Below are positions 1 to 5,468 of a stretch of 8,410 nucleotides of DNA, in pieces. The stretch's first letter is position 1. The number at the start of each line of letters is the position of its first letter. The notes beneath the pieces are model-generated. The model ran no database searches, was not told the origin of the DNA, and was given only the letters and a program-made list of their open reading frames with translations. This stretch comes from an uncultured Sutterella sp. (GTDB lineage Bacteria > Pseudomonadota > Gammaproteobacteria > Burkholderiales > Burkholderiaceae_F): contig USCE01000047.1 of assembly GCA_900553105.1 (NCBI GenBank), positions 1-8,410 of the forward strand, in the 5' to 3' direction. The position numbers and the translations under genes are program-made.

Positions 1-879
1 GAAGTCGATTGTCTCGTGGCCGTCGGCGGCGGCAGCGTGATAGATACTTGCAAGGCAGCCGCCGCAGCTGCTTGCTATGTAGGGGATCCGTGGGACTTCT
101 TCACTAAGGGCGTGGCCATTGAAAAGGCGCTGCCCGTTGCTACCGTTTTAACGATTCCGGCTGCCGGTAGTGAGCAGTCCGTGCGCATGGTGATCAACCA
201 CCAAAGTTTAAAGCTCGGTACCGCCTCCGAAGCGATTCGTCCGGTGCTTTCGGTCGTTAATCCTGAGCTTTTCTACTCGTTGCCCAAATTCCAAATTGCC
301 GCGGGCGTTGTCGATATGATTAGTCATATTTTCGAGCGCTATTTCACCAATACACCGGCAGTGGACTACGTGAGTGCGCAATCTGAGGCGGCCATCCGCA
401 CGGCCATGACGTTTGGCCTGAAGTTAATGGAAAATCCCGAGGATTATGACGCGTGGTGTCAAGTGGCCATGGTTGGTAGCTGGGCGCATAACGGTTACTT
501 CGGTTTAGGGCGTGTAGAGGACTGGGCCTGTCACGCCATCGAGCATGAACTCTCGGCTTACGATCCGACGATAGCCCACGGGGCCGCTTTGGCTGTGTTG
601 ACTCCGCATTGGATGCGTTATGTGGCCGATGTTAATCCTGAACGCATGCTTGCGTTTGCTCGCAATATCATGGGTGTGCCAACGGCTGAGGCGGGTATTG
701 AGGCACTGGAAGCTTTTTACGCCAAGCTCGAAATGCCCAAGAAGCTCTCCGAGTTTGGGCTAACGGAAAAGGCGCTTGAAGTGTGCGCAAGAAGTGCTTG
801 TGCTCGCACGGGTAGCGTGGGTAATTTTAAGAAACTGACTAGCGAGGATGTCCTGGCCATCTATAAGAGCGCATTCTAA
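1..879 (+). CDS. Iron-containing alcohol dehydrogenase (YqhD/BDH-like), 5'-truncated
   Basis: The reading frame is open from base 1 (EVDCLVAVGGGSVIDTCK...) to TAA at 877-879, so this is the C-terminal 292 residues and roughly the first 80-95 residues lie outside the window. The GTG at 16 is inside the conserved nucleotide-binding GGGSVID motif and is not a start. Family members are cytoplasmic NAD(P)H-dependent oxidoreductases that interconvert aldehydes and alcohols using a divalent metal. Numbering from base 1, the expected metal ligands are present: Asp105 and His109 (GVVDMISH), His178 (CHAIEHEL) and His193 (TIAHGAA), with spacing of 4, 69 and 15 residues, close to YqhD. The overall pattern (GDPWDFF, LTIPAAGSE, PENYD-like PEDYDAW) resembles butanol dehydrogenase/YqhD rather than FucO. 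Physiological substrate is unknown. It runs in the same direction as thrS but is separated by 250 bases, and no strong terminator directly follows it. Confidence 0.9.
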   Translation, partial: EVDCLVAVGGGSVIDTCKAAAAAACYVGDPWDFFTKGVAIEKALPVATVLTIPAAGSEQSVRMVINHQSLKLGTASEAIRPVLSVVNPELFYSLPKFQIAAGVVDMISHIFERYFTNTPAVDYVSAQSEAAIRTAMTFGLKLMENPEDYDAWCQVAMVGSWAHNGYFGLGRVEDWACHAIEHELSAYDPTIAHGAALAVLTPHWMRYVADVNPERMLAFARNIMGVPTAEAGIEALEAFYAKLEMPKKLSEFGLTEKALEVCARSACARTGSVGNFKKLTSEDVLAIYKSAF

Positions 880-917
880 CTCTAGGTGCAAGAGACTACC
901 TGTTTTGAGGGCTTTTC

Positions 918-947
918 TTTACAAAGCGTTGTAGGCAGGTCTAAAAT
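918..947 (+). promoter_or_regulatory. Probable sigma70 promoter of the thrS leader
   Basis: A -35-like TTTACA (918-923) and a -10-like TAAAAT (942-947) each match five of six consensus bases and are 18 bases apart. Transcription would start near 953-955, about 27 bases before the leader ORF and about 175 bases before thrS. This long 5' leader is what an attenuator needs. The call is by eye and has no experimental support. Confidence 0.6.
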
Positions 948-980
948 AGGCGAATCTATTAACTAATTTTATTTTGAGCA

Positions 981-1022
981 ATGAGCAAGCGATTGGATTC
1001 TCGAACTACAACAACTCGCTAA
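981..1022 (+). CDS. Threonine-rich leader peptide of thrS (13 aa)
   Basis: ATG at 981 opens a 13-codon ORF, MSKRLDSRTTTTR, ending at TAA 1020-1022. Codons 9-12 are ACT ACA ACA ACT (1005-1016), four threonines in a row directly upstream of a threonyl-tRNA synthetase gene. An in-frame TGA at 975-977 fixes the frame's left limit, so ATG981 is the natural start, with TTG993 the only alternative. The ribosome binding site is weak: GAG at 976-978 sits only two bases from the ATG. The role inferred is a sensor: scarcity of charged tRNA-Thr would stall the ribosome on the Thr run and change the fold of the RNA downstream. The peptide itself probably has no function. Chance occurrence of a Thr run in this exact place is unlikely, but translation is unproven. 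Confidence 0.72.
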   Translation: MSKRLDSRTTTTR

Positions 1023-1108
1023 CAATTCGTTAACGAGCCCGCTTGTGTTGCCTCAAAGAATTAATAATTTTTCAAAAGTGTGGCTTATAAAATAGCCACA
1101 CTTTTTTT
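1015..1108 (+). promoter_or_regulatory. Transcription attenuator of thrS (mutually exclusive hairpins)
   Basis: Three alternative pairings can be read. The 1:2 hairpin pairs 1015-1023 with 1029-1037 (eight of nine pairs, five-base loop), optionally extended by ACAA 1011-1014 with TTGT 1043-1046; its 5' arm overlaps the last Thr codon and stop of the leader ORF. The 2:3 antiterminator pairs GAGCCCGCTT (1035-1044) with AAGTGTGGCTT (1076-1086), ten pairs with one bulged T1081 and two G-U, plus TTA 1030-1032 with TAA 1088-1090. The 3:4 terminator pairs 1074-1085 with 1094-1105. 1:2 and 2:3 share 1035-1037 and 1043-1044; 2:3 and 3:4 share 1076-1085. A ribosome stalled on 1005-1016 would cover arm 1 and leave arm 2 free to form the antiterminator. 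A ribosome reaching the stop would cover part of arm 2 and allow termination. Pairings are seen; the mechanism is inferred from his/trp/thr-operon attenuators. Confidence 0.72.
1074..1108 (+). terminator. Intrinsic terminator in the thrS leader
   Basis: A perfect stem AAAAGTGTGGCT (1074-1085) / AGCCACACTTTT (1094-1105) with an eight-base loop is followed by a seven-T run (1102-1108). Its GC core GTGTGGC/GCCACAC makes it a convincing Rho-independent terminator. It ends 21 bases before the thrS ATG and nine before its Shine-Dalgarno, leaving no space for a promoter, so thrS transcripts must read through it. It may also stop read-through from the alcohol dehydrogenase gene. Confidence 0.88.
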
Positions 1109-1129
1109 ATTAGCTAAAAGGAAAAGAAA

Positions 1130-3043
1130 ATGTTATCCGTAACGCTTCCCGATGGGTCCAAACGTGACTATGAAGCTGCTTTGACGGTAGCCGAAGTCGC
1201 CCAAAGCATCAGCCCGAGTTTGGCAAAAGCGGCCATTGCCGGCCGCGTAGACGGCAAGTTAGTGGACTTGTCCTACACCATTAACGCAGACGCCAACGTG
1301 GCTGTGATCACAGATAAGGATCCCGAAGCGCTTGAAATCGTGCGCCACTCGACGGCTCACTTGATGGCACAAGCAGTCAAGGAGCTCTATCCGGAAGCTC
1401 AAGTGACGATCGGGCCGGCTATCGAAAACGGTTTCTACTATGACTTCTCTTACACGCGTCCCTTTACGCCCGAAGACTTAAAGGCTATTGAAAAGCGTAT
1501 GGACGAATTGGCCAGCAAGAACATCCCTGTTGTGCGCCGTGAAATGGAGCGCGAAGATGCCATTAAGTTTTTCCTCAAGATGGGCGAAAAGTACAAGGCC
1601 GAATTAATTGAGGCCATCCCCGAAGGAGAAACGATTTCGCTTTACGAACAAGGCAATTTCATCGATCTTTGCCGTGGTCCTCACGTGCCTTCAACGGGTA
1701 AGTTGAAAGTGCATAAGCTCATGAAAGTGGCCGGTGCCTACTGGCGCGGCGACAGCAAAAACGAAATGCTTCAACGCATCTACGGCACGGCCTGGTTGAA
1801 AAAAGATGATCTCAAGGCTTATTTGACGATGTTGGAAGAAGCCGAAAAGCGCGATCATCGTCGCTTGGGTAAAGAGCTTGACCTTTTCCACTTACAAGAA
1901 GAAGCCCCGGGCATGATTTTCTGGCACGCCAAAGGCTGGGCCTTGTGGCAACAAGTCGAACGCTACATGCGCGGTATTTATCAAGACAACGGCTACGATG
2001 AAGTCAAGGCTCCGCAAGTGCTTGATCGCTCTTTGTGGGAACGCTCGGGTCACTGGACGAAGTATCGTGAAAACATGTTCACGACCGAGTCCGAAAACCG
2101 TTACTATGCCTTAAAGCCCATGAACTGCCCGGGTCACATTCAAATCTTTAATTCTGCACTTCGCAGCTATCGTGATTTGCCGATGCGTATTGGTGAATTC
2201 GGCCAATGCCACCGCAACGAACCCTCGGGCTCTTTGCACGGCTTGATGCGTGTGCGCGGCTTTACGCAAGACGACGGTCACATCTTCTGTACCGAAGATC
2301 AAATTTTGAAAGAATGTGAAGACTACAGCCGTTTGGTCAAGAAGGTCTATCACGACTTCGGCTTTAACAACATCGCCTACAAGGTCGCAACGCGCCCCGC
2401 AATGCGAATCGGCGAAGACAGCGTTTGGGATAAGGCCGAAGCGGCATTGATGAAGTCTTTGGAAGACTTGGGACTTGAATACGAAGTGTTGCCCGGTGAA
2501 GGAGCCTTCTACGGTCCGAAGATTGAGTATCACTTAAAGGACTGCTTGGGTCGCTCTTGGCAATGCGGTACGATTCAAGTCGACTTCCAAATGCCGGGTC
2601 GACTCGGTGCCGAATATGTGGCTGAAGATAATTCCCGCAAGGTGCCCGTGATGCTTCACCGCGCCATTATTGGTTCGATGGAACGTTGGATCGGTATGTT
2701 GATTGAACACTACGCCGGTGCCATGCCCGTGTGGTTGGCTCCGATTCAAGTGGCAGTGGCCAATATCACCGAAGCCCAAGCCGGCTACGTTGATGAAATT
2801 GTTGCCAAGATGAAGGCAGCAGGTCTTCGTGTGCAAAAAGACGTACGCAATGAAAAAATCAACTACAAAATCCGTGAGTTGAGCCTTCAAAAGTTGCCCT
2901 ACATTGTCGTTGTCGGTGAAAAAGAACGTGAAGCCGGTACCGTGGCCGTGCGCGCTCGTGGCGGCAAGGACTTAGGCGTGATGAAGGTTGAAGACTTTAT
3001 TGCTCGCGTTGTTGAAGAAAACAACAATAAGGTCAACGCCTAG
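1130..3043 (+). CDS. thrS: Threonine--tRNA ligase (ThrRS)
   Basis: This 637-residue cytoplasmic class II synthetase charges tRNA-Thr. It is full length and nearly collinear with the E. coli enzyme. Domains in order: N-terminal TGS (about 1-62), editing/SAD domain with HxxxH at His73 and His77 plus Cys181 and His185 (CRGPH) that clears Ser-tRNA-Thr, catalytic core (about 245-530), and C-terminal anticodon-binding domain (about 535-637). The zinc ligands that recognise threonine are present as Cys333 (MNCPGH), His384 (DDGHIFC) and His510 (VMLHRA). Motif 2 is at RNEPSGSLHGL (362-372) and motif 3 at HRAIIGSMERW (510-520). The start ATG has AAGGA at 1118-1122, seven bases upstream. Transcription appears to be set by the Thr-codon attenuator directly upstream, and the terminator at 3074-3108 separates it from infC. 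Confidence 0.98.
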   Translation: MLSVTLPDGSKRDYEAALTVAEVAQSISPSLAKAAIAGRVDGKLVDLSYTINADANVAVITDKDPEALEIVRHSTAHLMAQAVKELYPEAQVTIGPAIENGFYYDFSYTRPFTPEDLKAIEKRMDELASKNIPVVRREMEREDAIKFFLKMGEKYKAELIEAIPEGETISLYEQGNFIDLCRGPHVPSTGKLKVHKLMKVAGAYWRGDSKNEMLQRIYGTAWLKKDDLKAYLTMLEEAEKRDHRRLGKELDLFHLQEEAPGMIFWHAKGWALWQQVERYMRGIYQDNGYDEVKAPQVLDRSLWERSGHWTKYRENMFTTESENRYYALKPMNCPGHIQIFNSALRSYRDLPMRIGEFGQCHRNEPSGSLHGLMRVRGFTQDDGHIFCTEDQILKECEDYSRLVKKVYHDFGFNNIAYKVATRPAMRIGEDSVWDKAEAALMKSLEDLGLEYEVLPGEGAFYGPKIEYHLKDCLGRSWQCGTIQVDFQMPGRLGAEYVAEDNSRKVPVMLHRAIIGSMERWIGMLIEHYAGAMPVWLAPIQVAVANITEAQAGYVDEIVAKMKAAGLRVQKDVRNEKINYKIRELSLQKLPYIVVVGEKEREAGTVAVRARGGKDLGVMKVEDFIARVVEENNNKVNA

Positions 3044-3073
3044 TTGAACACTGGTTTGATTTGATATTGATAA

Positions 3074-3108
3074 GGGAGTCGAGGACACCGGTTCTCGGCT
3101 CTCTTTTT
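3074..3108 (+). terminator. Intrinsic terminator after thrS
   Basis: A ten-pair stem with two G-U wobbles, GGGAGTCGAG (3074-3083) / CTCGGCTCTC (3094-3103), has a ten-base loop and is followed by five Ts (3104-3108). It lies 30 bases after the thrS stop and before a separate promoter candidate for infC, so thrS and infC are probably largely separate transcripts here. Confidence 0.82.
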
Positions 3109-3158
3109 GTCAATTGTGGGTGAAAGCTCTCAAATTTTTGTTGTTTTTACTCCCAAAA

Positions 3159-3189
3159 ATGACATTTTCTTGACAAAAAGTGGTAAAGT
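3159..3189 (+). promoter_or_regulatory. Candidate promoter of infC-rpmI-rplT
   Basis: An extended -10 element TGGTAAAGT (3181-3189, hexamer TAAAGT) is preceded by ATGACA (3159-3164) at a 19-base spacing. A perfect TTGACA at 3170-3175 is nearby but is too close to TAAAGT and has no good -10 at normal spacing downstream. A promoter is expected here because a terminator isolates infC from thrS. The exact hexamers are uncertain. Confidence 0.42.
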
Positions 3190-3194
3190 GAGCG

Positions 3195-3215
3195 CTTCTT
3201 ATGTCTGGTAAGAAG
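3195..3215 (+). other. Hairpin in the infC 5' leader
   Basis: CTTCTTA (3195-3201) pairs perfectly with TAAGAAG (3209-3215) around a seven-base loop, about 20 bases before the infC Shine-Dalgarno. A five-T run (3222-3226) follows six bases later, too far and with too weak a stem for a clear terminator. It may be a 5'-end stabilising hairpin; no function is assigned. Confidence 0.35.
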
Positions 3216-3247
3216 ACACTCTTTTTGCAGTTTTTAGGAGAAGCATC

Positions 3248-3769
3248 ATAGCTCAGGAACGTTTGCACCGAATCAACCGTGAGATTCGCGTGCCTGAAAT
3301 TCGTTTGACGGGTGTCGACGGCACCCAAATCGGTATTGTGCGCACCTCGGAAGCGCTTGCTATGGCTGAAGAAGCTGGCGTGGATTTAGTGGAAGTTGCC
3401 GCTAAGGCTAATCCGCCGGTTTGTCGTTTGATGGACTATGGCAAGTTCCGTTATCAAGAACAAAAGCGCCAACAAGAAATTAAGGCCAAGCAAAAAGTCA
3501 TTCAAGTCAAGGAAGTGAAGTTCCGTCCTGCGACCGACGAAAATGACTATCAAACGAAGTTGCGTGCCTTAACGCGCTTTTTGAACGACGGTAACAAGGC
3601 TAAGGTGACGTTGCGTTACCGCGGTCGTGAAATGGCCCACCAAGACATCGGTCAAGATGTGTTGGCTCGCATTCGAGATGATTTGGCAGAAATTGCCCAA
3701 GTGGAATCCTTCCCGAAATTGGAAGGTCGCCAAATGATTATGGTACTTGCGCCGAAACGCAAAAAGTAA
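3248..3769 (+). CDS. infC: Translation initiation factor IF-3, non-AUG start
   Basis: IF3 binds the 30S subunit, prevents premature 50S joining and proofreads start-codon/initiator-tRNA pairing. The product (173 aa from ATA at 3248) begins IAQERLHRINREIRVPEIRL, matching the N-termini of family members, and carries the IF3 signature RLMDYGKFRYQE, the linker rich in Lys/Gln, and the C-terminal domain (KVTLRYRGREMAHQDIG, GRQMIMVLAPK). No ATG or GTG lies in frame near the expected start. The AGGAG at 3236-3240 is seven bases from ATA3248 and four from ATC3245, while TTG3263 is 22 bases away and would delete five conserved residues. I therefore choose ATA3248, with ATC3245 as alternative. Rare AUU/AUA/AUC starts are characteristic of infC and allow IF3 to repress its own translation. 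Downstream are rpmI and rplT in the same direction. Confidence 0.93.
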   Translation: MAQERLHRINREIRVPEIRLTGVDGTQIGIVRTSEALAMAEEAGVDLVEVAAKANPPVCRLMDYGKFRYQEQKRQQEIKAKQKVIQVKEVKFRPATDENDYQTKLRALTRFLNDGNKAKVTLRYRGREMAHQDIGQDVLARIRDDLAEIAQVESFPKLEGRQMIMVLAPKRKK

Positions 3770-3788
3770 TAAAATTCGCAGTTTCGTA

Positions 3789-3917
3789 CCCGATTGATTC
3801 TGAAGGGTTAAAACTAACCCGCCGAACTTATTTGTGCGGGCGTGCCTTTAAGGCAGTCGGGAACAATAACAAGTGAGACCCGGTTAACAAGTCTTTTGCA
3901 GGGTGCAAAAGCACCGG
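3789..3917 (+). promoter_or_regulatory. Structured RNA leader of rpmI-rplT (possible L20-responsive element)
   Basis: The 180-base infC-rpmI gap can fold extensively. CCCGA (3789-3793) pairs with TCGGG (3857-3861) and encloses GGGTTA-AAAC-TAACCC (3805-3820), a short GCC/GGC helix (3821-3823 with 3839-3841; or CCCGC 3818-3822 with GCGGG 3836-3840, which competes with the previous hairpin) and TGCC-TTTAA-GGCA (3843-3855). A second domain nests CTTTTGCA-GGG-TGCAAAAG (3893-3911, eight perfect pairs) inside CCGGT (3880-3884) / ACCGG (3913-3917), ending 17 bases before the rpmI Shine-Dalgarno. No U-run follows, so these are not terminators. L20 represses rpmI-rplT through a leader RNA in E. coli and in Bacillus. 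That this element does the same is inference from position and structure. Confidence 0.5.
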
Positions 3918-3949
3918 TGATCATCTAATAAAAAAAGGAAATCGGTCAA

Positions 3950-4147
3950 ATGCCGAAGATGAAAACTAAGAAGGCTGCTGCCAAGCGCTTTAAAGTGCGT
4001 TCCGGTGGCTCCATCAAGCGTGCTCACGCCACCAAGCGTCACATTCTCACCAAGCGTACGACAAAGAACAAGCGTCACCTCCGTGGTATGGTCACCATCC
4101 ACGATTCTGACACGAAGTCTATCCATCGTATGTTGCCCTACGCTTAA
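3950..4147 (+). CDS. rpmI: 50S ribosomal protein L35
   Basis: A 65-residue, very basic protein beginning MPKMKTKKAAAKRFKV, the classic L35 N-terminus, with the HATKRHIL and TKNKRHLRG segments of the family. It is the usual length (about 64-66 aa) and is a late-assembling component of the large ribosomal subunit. A modest Shine-Dalgarno, AAGGA (3935-3939), lies ten bases before the ATG, immediately downstream of a nested hairpin. It is followed after 16 bases by rplT, its usual co-transcribed and co-regulated partner. Confidence 0.98.
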   Translation: MPKMKTKKAAAKRFKVRSGGSIKRAHATKRHILTKRTTKNKRHLRGMVTIHDSDTKSIHRMLPYA

Positions 4148-4163
4148 TTAGGAGGAGAGAAAG

Positions 4164-4514
4164 ATGCCCCGAGTAAAACGTGGTGTTACGGCTCGCGCCC
4201 GTCATAAGAAGATTTTGAAGCTCTCCAAGGGTTTCATTCTGCGTCGCAACAACGTTTTCCGTGTTGCCAAGCAAGCGGTCATGAAGGCTGGTCAATACGC
4301 CTACCGTGACCGTCGTAACAAGAAGCGTGTGTTCCGCCGCTTGTGGATTGCCCGTATCAACGCAGGTGCCCGTGCTAACGGCATGACCTATAGTGTGTTC
4401 ATGAACGGCTTGAAGAAGCTCGGTATCGGTTTGGACCGTAAGGTGCTCTCCGATATGGCGATTTTCGACAAGGCAGGCTTCGCCTCGCTCGTTGACAAGG
4501 TCAAGGCCCTCTAA
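4164..4514 (+). CDS. rplT: 50S ribosomal protein L20
   Basis: A 116-residue basic protein beginning MPRVKRGVTARARHKKILK, with the family core AYRDRRNKKRVFRRLWIARINAG (split here by about residue 45-67) and C-terminal LSDMAIFDKAGFASLV. L20 binds 23S rRNA early in 50S assembly and in several bacteria also represses its own operon by binding the leader RNA. The length matches the family (about 117-119). The Shine-Dalgarno AGGAGG (4150-4155) is ideal and sits eight bases from the ATG, stronger than that of rpmI. The gene ends the cluster: a strong terminator follows 24 bases after the stop, and no pheS is present downstream. Confidence 0.98.
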   Translation: MPRVKRGVTARARHKKILKLSKGFILRRNNVFRVAKQAVMKAGQYAYRDRRNKKRVFRRLWIARINAGARANGMTYSVFMNGLKKLGIGLDRKVLSDMAIFDKAGFASLVDKVKAL

Positions 4515-4538
4515 TTCCAGCTTTTAGGAATTGAGCTT

Positions 4539-4575
4539 AAAAAACCGACTTCCGATTGGGGGGGTCGGTTTTTTT
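4539..4575 (+). terminator. Intrinsic terminator of the infC-rpmI-rplT transcript
   Basis: AAAAAACCGAC (4539-4549) pairs with GTCGGTTTTTT (4564-4574); the loop is 14 bases and includes a run of seven Gs just before the 3' arm (4558-4564). The T run spans 4569-4575. It faces a separate terminator for the convergent regulator gene. Confidence 0.88.
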
Positions 4576-4585
4576 ATGATCGGTG

Positions 4586-4615
4586 AAAAAAATTGTCCAC
4601 ATTTTTTGTGGACAA
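4586..4615 (-). terminator. Intrinsic terminator of the minus-strand GntR gene
   Basis: A perfect nine-pair inverted repeat TTGTCCACA (4593-4601) / TGTGGACAA (4607-4615) has a five-base loop. Read on the minus strand it is followed by seven Ts (complement of the A run 4586-4592), giving a convincing terminator 31 bases after the stop of the GntR gene. The plus strand has no T-run after the stem, so it acts mainly on minus-strand transcripts. Confidence 0.82.
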
Positions 4616-4646
4616 CCTTGTGGATAGTTTGGGAACAGTTGGTGAG

Positions 4647-5378
4647 TTAATGCAGATTTTGATCAATCAAGTACAACAGATTTTCTCGCGCGGTCTTTTC
4701 ATCACGATTACGAATAGCTTCGCATACAGCCCAATAAGTCTTAATCCAGATGCTCGAATTTTGTCCTTCGGGATCCAAAATGCGTTTTGATGCATTTAGC
4801 AACATGTGCTGACGCACGGGCTCTTTGGCAATCGAAAAACTCAGTTTGAGTAACTCGTTTTGTGTCATGTCAAAAATGGCTTTGTGAAAATCTACGCCGA
4901 TATCGACGGTTTTCACAAAACTATCGTGGCGCTCATCTTTGTTAGTGAGCGTGTAAAAGCGCTTGACTTCGTCTTCAAAAGCTTGGCAGCATCGGGCGAC
5001 TTCGTTTAAACCTTCTTGCGTTTGCCGTGCAATGGCTAATTTCACCGCTTCCAATTCCAGTACTTTACGGTACTCCGTGGCATCATTGATGACTTTGTCG
5101 TTGACGTAGAAGTCGGACAGTTCGGCGATGTGATCGGGGAAACTGAAATTGGTGACAAAAGTGCCCTCTCCAACGCGAGTCTGCAAAACACCGAGTGCAT
5201 TTAATCGCTGAAGGGCAATTCGAACCGTTAGGCGATTCACCCCGAAAATATTGGCCAGTTCTTGCTCGGCGGGTAACTTTTCACCGATAGCCCATTCACC
5301 CTCGGTGATCATCTCTTTGAGTTTCTCGCAGACCATGTCGGCCGCGGACAGTTTCTTGATTTTTAAATTGCTATTCAT
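4647..5378 (-). CDS. GntR-family regulator, FadR/FCD type
   Basis: A 243-residue one-component transcription factor. The N-terminal winged helix-turn-helix spans about 11-77: recognition region LANIFGVNRLTVRIALQRL (41-59) and wing GEGTFV (70-75). The C-terminal all-helical FCD ligand-binding domain runs from about 95 to 240. FCD domains usually bind a small carboxylic acid, often through a metal held by Asp and three His. Here His165 of the D..FH region is present but Gly161 occupies the usual Asp position, with Asp159 and Asp163 close by, and the late H..i..Ai histidine appears as Trp/Val (YWAVCEAI), so the metal site looks altered. The ATG has only a weak AAAGAA upstream. It diverges from the esterase-permease pair and probably represses it, responding to the substrate or a product; this is inference from arrangement. 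Confidence 0.9.
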   Translation of the reverse strand: MNSNLKIKKLSAADMVCEKLKEMITEGEWAIGEKLPAEQELANIFGVNRLTVRIALQRLNALGVLQTRVGEGTFVTNFSFPDHIAELSDFYVNDKVINDATEYRKVLELEAVKLAIARQTQEGLNEVARCCQAFEDEVKRFYTLTNKDERHDSFVKTVDIGVDFHKAIFDMTQNELLKLSFSIAKEPVRQHMLLNASKRILDPEGQNSSIWIKTYWAVCEAIRNRDEKTARENLLYLIDQNLH

Positions 5379-5402
5379 AACGGTTTCTTTGTGTATCTCG
5401 CT

Positions 5403-5431
5403 ATTGTAAGTAGGTTATTGTGAAAAGTCAC
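5403..5431 (-). promoter_or_regulatory. Candidate promoter of the GntR gene
   Basis: On the minus strand, TACAAT (complement of 5403-5408) matches the -10 consensus at five of six positions and lies 17 bases from GTGACT (complement of 5426-5431), a four-of-six -35. Transcription would begin near 5396, leaving an 18-base untranslated leader. The -35 overlaps an inverted repeat that could be the regulator's own operator. Confidence 0.5.
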
Positions 5432-5464
5432 CGATGACCCTGACTGAGTTCTAGGGACTAGTAC
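5426..5464. promoter_or_regulatory. Operator-like inverted repeats between gntR and the esterase gene
   Basis: Two palindromic blocks lie between the divergent promoters. GTCA-CCGA-TGAC (5427-5438) is a perfect four-base-arm repeat, and a wider AGTCA (5426-5430) ... TGACT (5441-5445) repeat overlaps it and the gntR -35. CTAG-GGA-CTAG (5451-5461) lies just upstream of the esterase -35. The hexamer TAGTAC occurs at 5459-5464 and again at 5489-5494, exactly 30 bases (about three helical turns) apart, bracketing the esterase -35/-10. GntR proteins bind short palindromes as dimers, so any of these may be the site. None matches a canonical FadR operator that I can recognise. Confidence 0.4.
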
Positions 5465-5468
5465 GGTC

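Noticed and set aside
16..18. GTG as start of the alcohol dehydrogenase
   Set aside because: It falls inside the conserved GGGSVID-containing strand and the frame is open to base 1, so the gene is truncated by the window edge.
880..917. Terminator for the alcohol dehydrogenase gene
   Set aside because: Only a four-pair AGGT/ACCT stem is visible, with no proper T-run; too weak to call.
954..1108. T-box riboswitch or tRNA in the thrS leader
   Set aside because: No T-box bulge or specifier loop and no tRNA TPsiC-like GGTTCGA motif or cloverleaf; the paired segments fit an attenuator instead.
2111..2890. Two minus-strand ORFs (140 and 118 codons) inside thrS
   Set aside because: They are antisense shadows of a strongly conserved gene, with no ribosome binding site or recognisable domain.
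3263..3265. TTG as infC start
   Set aside because: It is 22 bases from the Shine-Dalgarno and drops conserved N-terminal residues; ATA3248 or ATC3245 fits better.
3893..3911. Perfect CTTTTGCA/TGCAAAAG hairpin as a terminator
   Set aside because: No T-run follows and the ribosomal-protein genes continue downstream; treated as part of the rpmI leader.
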